The position numbers and the translations under genes are program-made. From contig NAJO01000043.1 of NCBI GenBank assembly GCA_002077065.1, forward strand, positions 186,001-250,000: a DNA stretch of 64,000 nt, in the 5' to 3' direction. How positions within the stretch are numbered: position 1 is the first letter of the stretch; each line of letters opens with the position of its first letter. This DNA is from Cryoendolithus antarcticus. Taxonomy: Eukaryota > Ascomycota > Dothideomycetes > Cladosporiales > Cladosporiaceae. Below the pieces are notes generated by a model. It was not told the origin of the DNA and ran no database searches. It saw nothing but the letters and a program-made list of their open reading frames with translations. Shown in pieces: positions 12,138 to 22,110 of the stretch.

Positions 12138-13676
12138 ATGGCGGAAACATCGATAAATGGCTCGCCGAAGAAGCCATGGGTCATGAACGCCTTCGCGATG
12201 ACAGCACCGGGGCATCTGGCACCTGGTGAGCCTCAGCGGACCCTGCCGCAGTCAGCGCATTAGTTGACCGCAGTATGCAGGTCTCTGGTGACATCCCGCC
12301 CAAGAGAAGCAGACGCTCTCCCACTGGGTCAATCTGGCCAAACTCCTCGATGACAATGGCTTCCATGCTTTGTTCTTCGCCGACGTTCTTGGTATCTATG
12401 ACGTCTACAAGGCCAGTGACGGGCCCGCGCTCAAGTCGGCAGCCCAAGTGCCGATCCTCGACATCAGTCTCCTGGTCTCGGCAATGGCTCACGCGACCAA
12501 ACATCTCCTTCGGTATCACGGCCAGCACGACCTACGACAATCCTTACGCCTTGGCTCGACGATTTGCCACTCTGGACCACATTACCGATGGGAGGGTGGG
12601 CTTCAACATCATTACTTCTTACTTACACAGCGCCGCGATGTCTTTTGGTCTCGAGAAGGCTGTGGAGCATGACGAGCGGTATGTAATCGCTGATGAGTTC
12701 ATGGAGGTATTCTATAAACTACTTGAGGGGTCTTGGCAGGCGGATGCGGTTGTTGGTGATAAGGCCACCGGAATCTGGACGGACCCCAGCAAGGTGCGAA
12801 AAGTCAATCACGTCGGGTAAGTTTGCTTCTCAAGATCGTGCTATAGCTGGTGCCAATGAAGTTACTGCCATACGAATATGTCTTCCGTGCTAATACTAAG
12901 CAGTAAATACTTCCGCTGTGCAGGACCCAGTCTCGTCGACCCGTCGCCACAAGGCACTCCCTCCTTCTCCAGGCCGGTGCCAGTTCGAAAGGAAAGTCCT
13001 TCGCTGCGAAGCACAGTGAGTCTATGTTTCTACCCGGTCTCGTTCCGCGAAAGACCCTCCAGGTCGTGCAGGGTACGCGCACCATTCTCCGAGAATTTGG
13101 GAGACCAGAAGACAGCATTAAATATATCGCTGGCATCATCATCGTGTGGATGAGACCGACGAGAGGGCGCAAGCGAAATTCAACGATATGCTGCAGTACG
13201 CCGATTTAAAAGGCACCGCCGCTCTATTCGGCGGCTGGTCTGGTACCGACTTGTCAACATTTAGTGATGACGAAGACTTTCAATTCGCCGGTGCACCTGC
13301 TATTCAGTCCATGATCAATTCCTGGACCGAGACAGTACCTGGCACGAAAGACACCAAGTGGACAAAGAAGCTCGTCCTCCAGCATCTGGCCATCTCCGGC
13401 GCTCACGAGCGTGCTATTGGCAGCCCAACAACTGTCGCCAACATACTGCAGAAATGGGTGGATGAGGCGCAGATCGATGGTTTCCATATTAGCTACGCCA
13501 CTACGCCAGGAACATTCGAAGCCATCGTGAAGTACCTCTGGCTGGAGCTGAGGAAGCGAGGCGTGCTACAGGAGAATTACGCTGGAACCTCGATGCGTGA
13601 GAATTATCTGACGGATGGCGGAGGGCCGAAGGTGAGGGGCTGGCATCCAGCTAGCAGACATACCTGGCGCGCCTGA
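12138..13676 (+). pseudogene. Decayed flavin-dependent monooxygenase (NtaA/SnaA/DszA type)
   Basis: The relic starts at ATG 12138 (MAETSINGSPKKPWVMNAFA) and has a good first intron 12226-12280. Exon 2 continues the bacterial-luciferase-like family sequence with GFHALFFADVLGIYDVY, LLVSAMAHATKHL, TTYDNPYALARRFATLDHI and VEHDERYVIADEFMEVFYK. A second intron ends near 12904 with a TACTAAGCAG acceptor. Four disruptions are visible: TGA at 12289-12291 where LWRHP is expected (CGA to TGA), a frameshift near 12507, a one-base loss near 12958, and a one-base gain near 13146. The last frame (DETDERAQAKF to the stop at 13674-13676) is otherwise normal. Intact enzymes are FMNH2-dependent monooxygenases acting on nitrilotriacetate, sulfones or similar organic compounds. 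Confidence 0.88.
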
Positions 13677-14034
13677 GCTCAGAGTAGAGCAGCTTCATTG
13701 TAGCCACGCCCTTCGGTAGTGTCGCACGACGCACATAATGTCCGTCCGGATTCGCTGTGTCAAAGTCACTCGGCCTTTCAACCTGTCGCTTTCCTGCCGT
13801 GTTAGGAATTCCCTGAAGCATCAAGATCCTACGTTAGCGTTGCGTAGACAAGATACGATTCTGCCAAAGCACGATGCTCCATGGTCCGCTCGGTCTTCAT
13901 GGTCCTGCGCGGCGCTGGTGACAGCAGCATAAGCACAGATACAAATATCACGAGCGGAGGGCACTACGAAACATGAAGGACGAGTCTATAGCGTTTCGCC
14001 TCAATATGTACTGTTCAAGGATCTAGTACACCTA
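13677..14034. other. Intergenic region
   Basis: A 358-bp gap separates the decayed monooxygenase from the convergent rhodopsin-domain gene. Nothing recognisable was seen. Confidence 0.5.
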
Positions 14035-15269
14035 TCATGAGTTCGTCACCAGCCACGAGGTATGCACTCGAATGCCGTCTGTCGCTAGTATCTGTTCCTG
14101 GCTCGTCCTGTCATTCCAATCCCTCTCGCTGGCGTTACTTGCGCCCTCGTGCTCCTCCACGCCTGCGCTAGTCACCATCGCCGAATTCTTGTAGGTGGTG
14201 AGCTTTACGTCTTCTTCGCCCATGGACCCAAGCGGGATAGATCGCAATCGCGAATTGGGCTTCTTCGAGTCGACAGACATCTTCGCAGCAGCCTTACTAC
14301 CTCGCCCGTATCGCGGTCCGTCGCTGGGTACTTGTGCAATGTAGCCGCGATTGGAAGACTGCTGTCTCATTTGGGTGAAGAGTACCCGGAAGCTGGTGAG
14401 GCAGACCACCACGACAGCTACGCCAGACTCGAGCGCACTGAAGCAAGCTAGCCAGGAGACCTCCGGATGCACTTGGCTGCCCGGGTTGGTAACAATGATG
14501 CGGATAGCTGAGAAGACAATCGTGATTATGCCCAAGCACAGGACTGCGGACAGTCCGAATTTCTGCTGAATGCTCATTTGGAGTCGCCAAGTCAACAGGA
14601 TCGGGATGACCATGATCATTGCGTCTGTTAAAATGTCTACAGCGGTGCTGTAGCGGAGACTGATGAGCGAGATGTGAATATTGTACGGGGTTTCGCAGGC
14701 GCCCAGGATGAATGAGGTGCACGACACCGGGTAAGTGATGACGCATCCGATGTAGCTAACGACGGTGACTGCCATTGCTACCCACCACAGGCGGCGCAAC
14801 GTAGGGATCTGGTGCGTGAGTCGCCAGAAGAAGGCTAGGAAGGACGCCTTGACAGCCCACAGGCAGCTCCAAAACAACATAGTCGAGGCGAACTGGCATT
14901 TGAGATAAAATGTCGACCTCTCCATGAAATTGGGAGCAGGATTCAGCGCACCTACACTCAGAAGTATGATGTCGTACATGGGGTGGGCCATCAATGTGGT
15001 GACTACGCTGTTCGCCAGCAAGAAGCAGAGCGCAAGAACCGCCAGGCCATCATCGAGGTGTAGTCGCCGAGCAAATTTGAGATGGATCGCCAACCTTGTG
15101 AGGACCAGAATAACACACAGTCCGGATGTGACCCAGGTCACTGACTATGGCTGATGTCAGTACGTCAACTTTCCGCCAAGTGCGATGTGCTCACCAATAA
15201 GGTAGCATAGGGGACTCGCGATGCTTGATCGCCTGTAGTGATGAATGGCGAAGTCGAGTTGCCCAACAT
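14035..15269 (-). CDS. Fungal rhodopsin-domain (PTH11-like core) seven-helix membrane protein
   Basis: Two exons on the minus strand, 15195-15269 and 14035-15144, join in phase over a 50-bp intron with a CTGACATCAGCCATAG acceptor, giving 394 residues. The core has about seven hydrophobic segments with the conserved LHLDDGLAVLALC near helix 2, FWRL after helix 3, and YSTAVDILTDAMIMVIP in helix 5. These are hallmarks of the fungal rhodopsin-domain family found in PTH11-related receptors. There is no CFEM domain in front. The last 110 residues are a polar cytoplasmic tail. The ligand is unknown, and a role in surface or nutrient sensing is inference. Confidence 0.85.
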
Positions 15270-16592
15270 TACGGCGACGGCACTGCGCTGTCAACCAGCA
15301 GATACTGCTTCGTCAGTGTAGCATCAAGACTCGGTACGAGCGCAGAAACACATCGAGGTGTGCGCCGCGTCATTTTGATTTCCTGTTGTTCATCCATCGC
15401 GTGCGATGCCACTCGAAACCTTTGTGCGGGATGTGGGCATATAGACTCAAGCGAGCCGCACAGTAGCATCGACTGGGCCCGGCACATGCTAGCACGAGCA
15501 TAGTAGTGCCCTGTAGACATTTCGAATGTCTCAACCCCAATCGCCGGACAACGTGGGAGCCGTGGAATGCTTGCCTTACTTGGCAGGTCGTGGGATGCAA
15601 GTTACATGCGGCCCTGCGTATCAGTCTGCCTCAAGCTTGACCAGATAGCAGTGACTGAAGGCATCCCAAAGAGCATAGAGTCTTCAGCCCGTTCATATCG
15701 GTAACACCTCTGGACAAGAGCCTGTCGTGGTGCAAGATGTGGCGACCTTCTTCCTCCTAAATGACTGCTCGAGTAGTCTACAAATCTACCTTCGCTGGAA
15801 TCTTGCAATGGGAGACGGTCACTCCACGCGGAGTGGGCTTTTGGATGCAGACAGGAGTCCGGAAGCTGTCCCAGTCGAGCCTTCGAAGACCGCACCCTGG
15901 CACTTTCGAATCAGAACTCCTGTCCCAGCGACTACGATGAGGATCATTGTCACTTCGCTTGGAGGCAGGACGAATGTAGCCGTGACGCTGCTTCCTTACG
16001 AGTGATCGTGGATTAGGTGCATTGTCCTCTTCGCGTACGTCGGATTTGAATGGTCCGACGGCACTTGTGAGCTTTAACCATATCTGACTCTCGCTCCGAC
16101 CCATGCGGCGTGAGGAGGGTGGGAAGCCGAAGAAGCCGGCACCCGCGGGCCCACTATCGTTGCAAGACCATCCCTGCTGGCAACGGCAATAGCCATCAAC
16201 CTAAGCATCATTTGCAGCCGCGCATATATTACTCGATCCCATCCTCGCGAGGGCACTTCCGAAGTCTCGGAGAACTCGCTTAGCCGCAGACCTCTAGAGT
16301 CGCCAGGTGTTCTCGATGTGGCAAAATGATCGAAGCGACGCAGTAACATCGATTTCATCCGTGCCGCACATTGCCTGGGGCTCTACACCTTCCGCTTTGT
16401 GCTAACATTGCGCAGCATGGCAGTTGCCGCTCGCATATCGGGCTGTTCTCAGTCACGCAGGCCATTGAAGGTAAGCGAGCACATTTTCATACAAGGCTCG
16501 ATGCTGCCCCTGCGTCAACGCATCCCGCGGCTCGATTGTTCAACATCTTTTCCTTTGCCTGCCATCGGCGGAATCTCCTATCTTGCACAGCC
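15270..16592. other. 1.3 kb intergenic region
   Basis: This is the upstream DNA of the divergent rhodopsin-domain gene and the FAD oxidase gene. Several frames of 70-110 codons exist on both strands without any recognisable motif or splice structure. I see no supportable gene. Confidence 0.5.
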
Positions 16593-18283
16593 ATGTTGCG
16601 AAGCGTCTTGGTCTCGTTAGCGGCCACCGCCGCCACTGTCACAGGCCTAGCACTCGATCCGCGCGCCACGACACCGTACGATAGCACATGGCACCCGTCC
16701 ACCTACACAGTCGCGCAGGTCCAGTCGTTATTGTCGCAGAAATTAACATGTGTAAGTCCTTTGCATCTTCCCGGCTGACCTGACGTGCTCATGCTGATTA
16801 AAGTCAGTGTACTGCCTTGTCTGTTGTATTTGGGAGCAAGGTGTCGTACCCAAACTCGACTACCTATGATGCCTCGCTGGCCTCGTATTGGAGCATACAG
16901 GAAGAAGAAGTTACGCCAACATGCGTCTTCACGCCAAGCACCAAGGAAGACGTTTCGTTAGCAGTCTTTGTTCTCAACGTGGGGGCCAAAGTCTTTCCGG
17001 GCAAATGCAACTTTGCCATTCGATCAGGAGGGTACGTGGCATGGTGTGAAATTGTGCTCGGCCATCACTTACACTTTCACAGACACACGCCGTTCGCCGG
17101 CGCAGCGAATATCGAAGAGGGTATCACTGTTGATCTGAAGAACCTCAATACCGTTATCGTCTCTGCCGATCGCACGACCGTCAACATCGGCCCCGCCAAT
17201 CGATGGCAGAACGTCTACAGCCAGCTTGACGCTCAAGGTCTATCAACTTCGGGAGGTCGAGTCGCGACCGTCGGGGCTGGTGGTCTGATCACTGGTGGCG
17301 GCATCTCGTTCTTCTCGCCGCGCTACGGCTTCGTTTGCGACAATGTGCTCAGCTTCGAGGTCGTCCTCGCTTCGGGACAGATTGTCAGCGCCAATGCAAC
17401 GTCTAACCCTGACTTGTGGCGTGCTCTCCGTGGCGGCTCCAACAACTTCGGCATAGTTACGAACTTCAAGATGCGAGCCTTCGCTCAAGGCGAATTCTGG
17501 GGCGGCTACATTGGGCTTACAGTCGACTCGCTGCAAACTCAACTACAAGCCTTCGAAGACTTCACGGGAAGCCCGAATTACGACCCTTATGCTTCCTTGA
17601 TCTACAGTCTCGTACTTGACCCGGCAAGTGGGACCTGGAGTGTCGCATGCAGTATAGAGTACACAAAGTCGAACCCGGCTGTTGTGAACCCGCCCTACTT
17701 TCAAAACTTCACTTCTCTGCCACAAACGTTCTCTACACTCAGAGTCAGCTCGCTTACCGACAAAACTGTTGAGCTTGCCTACTCGAACCCTATCGGATTC
17801 CGCCAACTCTTTGCCACGGGTACCTACGGCAACTCCGCGAAGCAGATGCGTGCCATCTACCAAGCTGGTAACTCCACTGTGCAGTCCATCCGCAATGTCC
17901 CAGGTCTACAATGGAGTCTTTCTTACCAGCCAGAGCCGACGATCATTACCAGCAAGGCCGCGACCAACGGCGGCAACTCGCTCGGTCTTGATATTTCTGA
18001 TGGTAATCTGGTCAATGTCTTGCTGACAGCAACCTGGAACAACACTGCTGACGATGCCCGCGTCAACGCAGCAGCTAAAGCGCTCTTCAGCCAAGCCGGA
18101 GCATCAGCGAAAAAGCTGGGTGTGACCAATCCATACCTTTACCTGAACTACGCTGCACCTTGGCAAGACCCAATCTCAGGGTACGGCGCAGCGAATGTAG
18201 CAGCATTGAAGGCTGCGAGCGCGAAGTACGATCCTAGCGGAGTGTTCCAAAAGCAGGTGCCTGGTGGCTTCAAGCTGAAATAG
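16593..18283 (+). CDS. Secreted FAD-linked oxidase, berberine bridge enzyme-like
   Basis: Exons 16593-16751, 16808-17031 and 17083-18283 give about 527 residues. The second intron is 51 bp, so an unspliced frame stays open and a naive call would include 17 false residues. The signal peptide is MLRSVLVSLAATAATVTGLA. The FAD-binding PCMH domain shows SGGHTPFAG, whose His is the usual covalent flavin anchor, then GGRVATVGAGGLITGGGIS and RGGSNNFGIVTNF. A BBE-type C-terminus (NYAAPWQDPISGYG, with YDPSGVFQKQVPGGF) closes it. No Cys lies in the GGRVATVGAGG loop, so bicovalent flavin attachment is unlikely. Relatives oxidise carbohydrates or alkaloid-like metabolites; the substrate here is unknown. 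Confidence 0.92.
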
Positions 18284-18639
18284 ATAGATGTGATAGACTA
18301 GACATCGCATGGGTGCCTCCCACTCCCAATCGTGACCAGCCGCTTCGTGGCAAATACCCATTCCTCTTCTCGAAGCATCTAGGTCCCGACTAAGTTCAAG
18401 CGATTGAGGTCGTACTGTATGCTTCCCTGACACCCGATCTAGGTCGCCATACTGGGCTGTAAGGTTTCGTGAAGAATGCGACCTCCGAACAGCGCCACTT
18501 GACTTCGTTGAACCTACGCGTCAGCACAACGACGAGCAGGCGCATTGAGACTGTACGAAGCATTTGCATCCCTTTGTCGCAAATCGGGCACAAGCATGCG
18601 ATTTCAAGGTCAAGGGTGACTTGATCGTGTATACGATAA
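18284..18639. other. Intergenic region
   Basis: This is the 3' flank of the FAD oxidase gene and the upstream side of the first cysteine-rich family copy. No feature was recognised. Confidence 0.45.
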
Positions 18640-19091
18640 TCCATTCTCGAGAACGCAAACGAGCACAAAACTTCTCCCTGGTCTGGTATAGGTCAAGGAC
18701 CAACACAGCATCCCGCAGTGTCTTGGATACCTACTGTCGCAATTGCGGTCCTATCGTTTACGACCGCTTACTTTGTGAGCCTCTACCAAAACACCGCCCG
18801 AACTCCCAACGTGAGATGTATCACACCCTCTGCGTCAAGTGGGCAATCACGAACTTCAATCTACGCAAAGTGAAGAAAGAAGCCCTGGATGCGGTCATTG
18901 CAGAGTGTCACGTCAACTGCGGCAGACTGGAGCATCAGAAGTGTTGGCCCATCGACACTACAAGCATAGCCATGAACTACACTTGTGTCGACGAAGACTG
19001 GTTTCCGCGTGACACCCTACCTCTAGCGGAGTTCGAGGCACTGAGGCTCCAGACTCGGGAGGGGAGGGCGGATAATGAGGGTCTGGTCTGA
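18640..19091 (+). pseudogene. Cysteine-rich family copy 1 (probably frame-damaged)
   Basis: The 3' part, in the frame ending at 19089-19091, carries the family core: CVKWAI, then ECHVNCGRLEHQKC, then NYTCVDEDW. The expected N-terminal part is in another frame: hydrophobic IPTVAIAVLSFTTAYFV followed by NVRCIT, matching the VRCIR of copy 2. At DNA level, TGT (Cys 1) and TGC (Cys 2) are only about 12 bp apart, against about 60 bp in copy 2. A deletion of roughly 45 bp plus a frame change therefore seems to have removed the Cys1-Cys2 loop. No ATG precedes the hydrophobic stretch in its frame. It could also be a shortened protein starting at ATG 18814. Function unknown. Confidence 0.5.
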
Positions 19092-19249
19092 GACGTTGTG
19101 TCGCATGCTCATCACGGTCACGTCGTTGGATGAACAGGAGGTGCTTGGGCAGTATGAGCCGGTGTCAGGTTAAGCGGCAGCTGGATTGTAGGTATATGCA
19201 AGCCCGGTACGTAGGTCCTCCGACGATTGAAGGAGTGTAGACAGGACGT

Positions 19250-19254
19250 GCGTT
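19250..19254 (+). repeat. Left target-site duplication GCGTT
   Basis: GCGTT immediately precedes the left inverted repeat. An identical GCGTT follows the right repeat at 20684-20688. Confidence 0.75.
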
Positions 19255-19311
19255 GACGGTTGATCAGTGGTACCAGTAGTGCTTCTTGAAGTTCGAGTGC
19301 TGAGATTTTCG
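19255..19311 (+). repeat. Left terminal inverted repeat
   Basis: Fifty-seven bases starting GACGGTTGATCAGTGG and ending GAGATTTTCG. It matches the reverse complement of 20626-20683 with a single-base gap. Confidence 0.88.
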
Positions 19312-19415
19312 ACTTCGTGCAGTGATAGCTTCATCTACGACCAATTCGCTGTGCATTCGCTGGTCTACGTGGCTGCTTCGTTGACTACCGAGCCCTTCAA
19401 CATCTCTAACTCCTA

Positions 19416-20132
19416 CTATGCCGCCGCCAAGTCACCCTTGAGACCTTGGTTGGCCTCCTTCAACGCCGCTATCTCCTTCTCTTGCTTCTTACCTGCTATC
19501 TTAATGTCCTGCACCGTCATCACCAATGCCTTGAACATCGCAAGAGTAACCTCGCCGCCGGACTGCTGCGGCTTCTTCCCAGATTCGCCGCTAGCTTCGC
19601 TCGATTCGCCGCCAGCCTCCTTCGCCACCGCCACTGCCTTGATCAACTGCTCTCTCTGCTGCTTCACCGTTTCGCTGAGCGCTTCGTTGGACTTCTCTAT
19701 CGATTCGCTGATCGCCGCCTTGAACGTCATGTTCGCCTTGACGTGGTACTCCCTGATCAGATTCATCGCCCTATTGCCGTAATCCGCGATGTGCTCCTTT
19801 GCTTCGCTAAGTGATTCGGTGATCTGGTCAGCCGCTTCGCCACCTGCATTCGCTAGAGCATTACACGCTCCAATGCGTGCTTCTTCGATCTGTGCCTTCG
19901 CTTCGTTAAGGACCACATCCAGCTCCTCTGACGCCATAGTAGCAGTGACCACCTGTGCGCCATGCTTCTCCGTTCCACTGATCACCGCATTAGCGTCCAT
20001 CTTTTCAAAGTCCTTGCGTTCGCTCATTCGATAGAGGCTGCAGCACGCGCATATCTCCTCTACATCCTTCCGGAGCCTGCAAACCGTGACCTGCCGTTTC
20101 GTCTGATCCTTGCGAATCCTCAGCGAATCCAT
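19416..20132 (-). CDS. Coiled-coil open reading frame carried by the TIR element
   Basis: A 238-residue frame on the minus strand. The first 60 residues are basic with several cysteines (EEICACCSLY). From about residue 60 on it is Ala/Glu/Lys-rich and strongly helical: ASEELDVVLNEAKAQIEEAR, SEAKEHIADYGNRAMNLIRE, ISESIEKSNEALSETVKQQR, and KKQEKEIAALKEANQGL near the end, typical of coiled coils. No enzymatic motif was seen. The frame is continuous with that at 20250-20591 apart from two TAG codons, so both may be parts of one protein. I do not recognise the family; expression is unproven. Confidence 0.5.
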   Translation of the reverse strand: MDSLRIRKDQTKRQVTVCRLRKDVEEICACCSLYRMSERKDFEKMDANAVISGTEKHGAQVVTATMASEELDVVLNEAKAQIEEARIGACNALANAGGEAADQITESLSEAKEHIADYGNRAMNLIREYHVKANMTFKAAISESIEKSNEALSETVKQQREQLIKAVAVAKEAGGESSEASGESGKKPQQSGGEVTLAMFKALVMTVQDIKIAGKKQEKEIAALKEANQGLKGDLAAA

Positions 20133-20591
20133 GCCCTCCTTAGTGTCTATGAACTAGCCAGTGCGGTGAAGGTTGTAGTCATTGTCGAATGCCACTTCTT
20201 CTGCCTCTAGATCTCTCTCGACGTGAAGGTGAGCCTCTTGCTTAGTCTCCTATGTCTCATCCGATTGAGAGGAGAAGGCGTGCTCGTTAGTCACCTCTGG
20301 CCTGCGAATAGAGTCGTAGCTATAGCGAATTGGCAGCGAATCAAGCTCCGGGGCGCTATGAGGAACTAGTGGTTCAACCGATTCATCGTCCGTGGCGGAG
20401 GTGCGGAGTGAGTCCATGCCGGCGGCGTGGTGGGGAGGCATAGAGGCGAGCGGTGAGTTGCTAAGGAGGGTGGTTGCCGGCTGCGAAGGCATAGCGAGTC
20501 GGTTCAGAGGATGGATCGGTGATGGCGGTAAGGTGGTGGAGCCAGTGATGGGGTGGTGGCGGTGAGGTGGTAAAGTCCGCGAAACCACCAC
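20133..20591 (-). pseudogene. Upstream part of the element's reading frame, broken by two TAG codons
   Basis: This part is in the same frame as the coiled-coil ORF. It holds a Pro/Ser/His-rich stretch (an in-frame ATG begins MPSQPATTLLSNSPL), then SVEPLVPHSAPELDSL and HAFSSQSDET, a TAG at 20250-20252, 34 further residue codons, and a second TAG shortly before ATG 20132. Either two nonsense mutations split an ancestral frame of about 390 codons, or the stop-bearing segment is an intron (a GTGACTAAC donor and a GGCTAG acceptor are available). No domain was recognised. Confidence 0.4.
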
Positions 20592-20625
20592 GAATGTACT
20601 GCGAAGCGGACTTGTTGACCTTCTG

Positions 20626-20683
20626 CGAAATATCTCAGCACTCGAACTTCAAGAAGCACTACTGGTACCACTGATCAACCGTC
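20626..20683 (-). repeat. Right terminal inverted repeat
   Basis: Fifty-eight bases ending ACCACTGATCAACCGTC. It is the inverted partner of 19255-19311. Confidence 0.88.
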
Positions 20684-20688
20684 GCGTT
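20684..20688 (+). repeat. Right target-site duplication GCGTT
   Basis: It directly follows the right inverted repeat and is identical to 19250-19254. Confidence 0.75.
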
Positions 20689-21122
20689 CCGTCGAGTTAT
20701 TCTTGAAACATCCAGTGTGCCGAGAAGTCGTCACGGCACCGGGTGCTCAGGCTCAGTCTAAGCGCGCGCCTGGAGATCAACGCCGATGACAGAGGTGGAC
20801 ATGACATCTTCGTAGCAAGGCTGTGTTGTATGGCAAGTGGCTGCTCGTATAGGAAAGAAAGCTATCTCGGTGTCAAACCTGACCCGCGAAAGAGTAACGA
20901 TCGTGCAAGTGCGTTTGGTCAACCATCCGTTTGTTGACTTCGTGCTGCAACAGCTCGTCCTCCATACCTGGTCAGCTCACTGGCTAGTGCGCATTGCTAC
21001 ATAGCCAACATCCTCTCTCAGCCCACCGTGCCTAGCAGCGCACGAGGAACTGAGCATAACAATCTACTGTCGCTAGGCCATCCCATCTAATCACCAATCT
21101 TCACGACAACCAGATCGGAAAC
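20689..21122. other. Intergenic region
   Basis: DNA between the TIR element and cysteine-rich copy 2. No gene or repeat was recognised. Confidence 0.45.
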
Positions 21123-21488
21123 ATGCGAAGTGAGACGTTCTTCGCTTGTGTACTCGCCGTCACAGTCCCAATAAAGCTGTGGACAGTCTGGAGTGCTGCA
21201 AGACGTGCCGTATCCAGCGAGGCGCCCCGCGTACGATGCATACGGCACGCCGGACCTTATGGCAGATCCTCTCACTTTCCGGGGGATGGCGACTATTGTG
21301 TGCACTGGGTCATCTGGCATCTGCAGAATCTAGCGGAGGCCGAGGTTGATAAGATCCGGAACGACTGCAAGTCACATTGCGGTCTCCTCGATCAGAAGTG
21401 CGGCGGGAGCCACCTACAATATGACGGGTTCTCGTATTTCTGTGTCGATCAGGACTGGACGCCACAGCCCAGCGGAAATGCATGCTGA
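21123..21488 (+). CDS. Cysteine-rich family copy 2, small membrane-anchored or secreted protein
   Basis: Single exon, 121 residues, and the only family copy with an intact ATG-to-stop frame. Residues 6-20 are hydrophobic (FFACVLAVTVPIKLW) and are followed by a basic stretch, which suits a signal anchor or weak signal peptide. The rest contains the family core: VRCIR, 19 residues, CVHW, an acidic/basic helix-like segment (EAEVDKIRND), CKSHCGLLDQKC, then YFCVDQDW, so six conserved cysteines. A seventh Cys ends the protein. I do not recognise the family. Small size, even cysteine count and location in an accessory region resemble effector-like proteins, but that is inference. Confidence 0.6.
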   Translation: MRSETFFACVLAVTVPIKLWTVWSAARRAVSSEAPRVRCIRHAGPYGRSSHFPGDGDYCVHWVIWHLQNLAEAEVDKIRNDCKSHCGLLDQKCGGSHLQYDGFSYFCVDQDWTPQPSGNAC

Positions 21489-22110
21489 AAGCGGAGAATC
21501 AGCGAGGCGTACAGCCACATCCCATGCTGACCAGCAAGGTCACAAATGCAGCGCCTGGAGTGCCACAGCGTTTACCGAGATCAGTGCGGCAGATGGAAGC
21601 ATTCGAAAAGTTGAAACGGACCCATCCCGGACGTGTCCAACAGATGCAGCAAGGCTCGCGAAGCTGTCAATCTTTTACGTTGGCCGGTCTCAACACAGCA
21701 AAGATCCAGCATATGCGCCCGTGTAGGACAAGATCAGTCATCGATTGGAGATATCCGTCCGAAGAAACTGTTGGTATGCCAAGATGATGCAGAGAGTCAG
21801 TCATCAGAGGCGAGAACACTCGACATCGTTGAACGCATTCTCTGACGAGTCAAAGATACCACTTTCAGCCGAGCACGGCGAAAAGATGGACGGACACGGG
21901 ATTCGAAAGTGGTGATCTTGTGTCAAATTGTGTCGCCCAGAGCTACTTACAGCCTCAGGGCCGGGGGCTAATGTTGGGATGGCGCAGCTCATGGGGAGAA
22001 AGCCGATTCAACCGTACCAAGCGCGTTGGTCAGCTACATTGCGCTGAGCTTGAATCGTCAGTGACGGAACCTAGCGTTGCCCGCTACAAAGCGATAGAAG
22101 GCACTCACTT
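21489..22110. other. Intergenic region
   Basis: DNA between cysteine-rich copies 2 and 3. A possible short 5' exon for copy 3 starts at ATG 21971. Otherwise nothing was recognised. Confidence 0.4.

Larger units (their letters stand above)
19255..20683. mobile_element. 1.43 kb transposable element with about 57 bp terminal inverted repeats
   Basis: The left repeat at 19255-19311 (GACGGTTGATCAGTGGTACC...) reappears inverted at 20626-20683 with a single-base length difference near its inner edge. A 5-bp direct duplication, GCGTT, flanks the pair. This is a structurally complete DNA-transposon insertion. No transposase motif is visible. The interior instead holds one long minus-strand frame interrupted by stops, so the element is probably non-autonomous and mobilised in trans. 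Five-bp duplications are not typical of the common fungal superfamilies (Tc1/mariner gives TA, hAT 8 bp, Mutator about 9 bp). It sits between copies 1 and 2 of the cysteine-rich family. Confidence 0.85.

Noticed and set aside
17032..17082. Unspliced read-through of the 51-bp intron in the FAD oxidase
   Set aside because: It is open only because the intron is a multiple of three; splicing restores the GGHTPFAG flavin motif.
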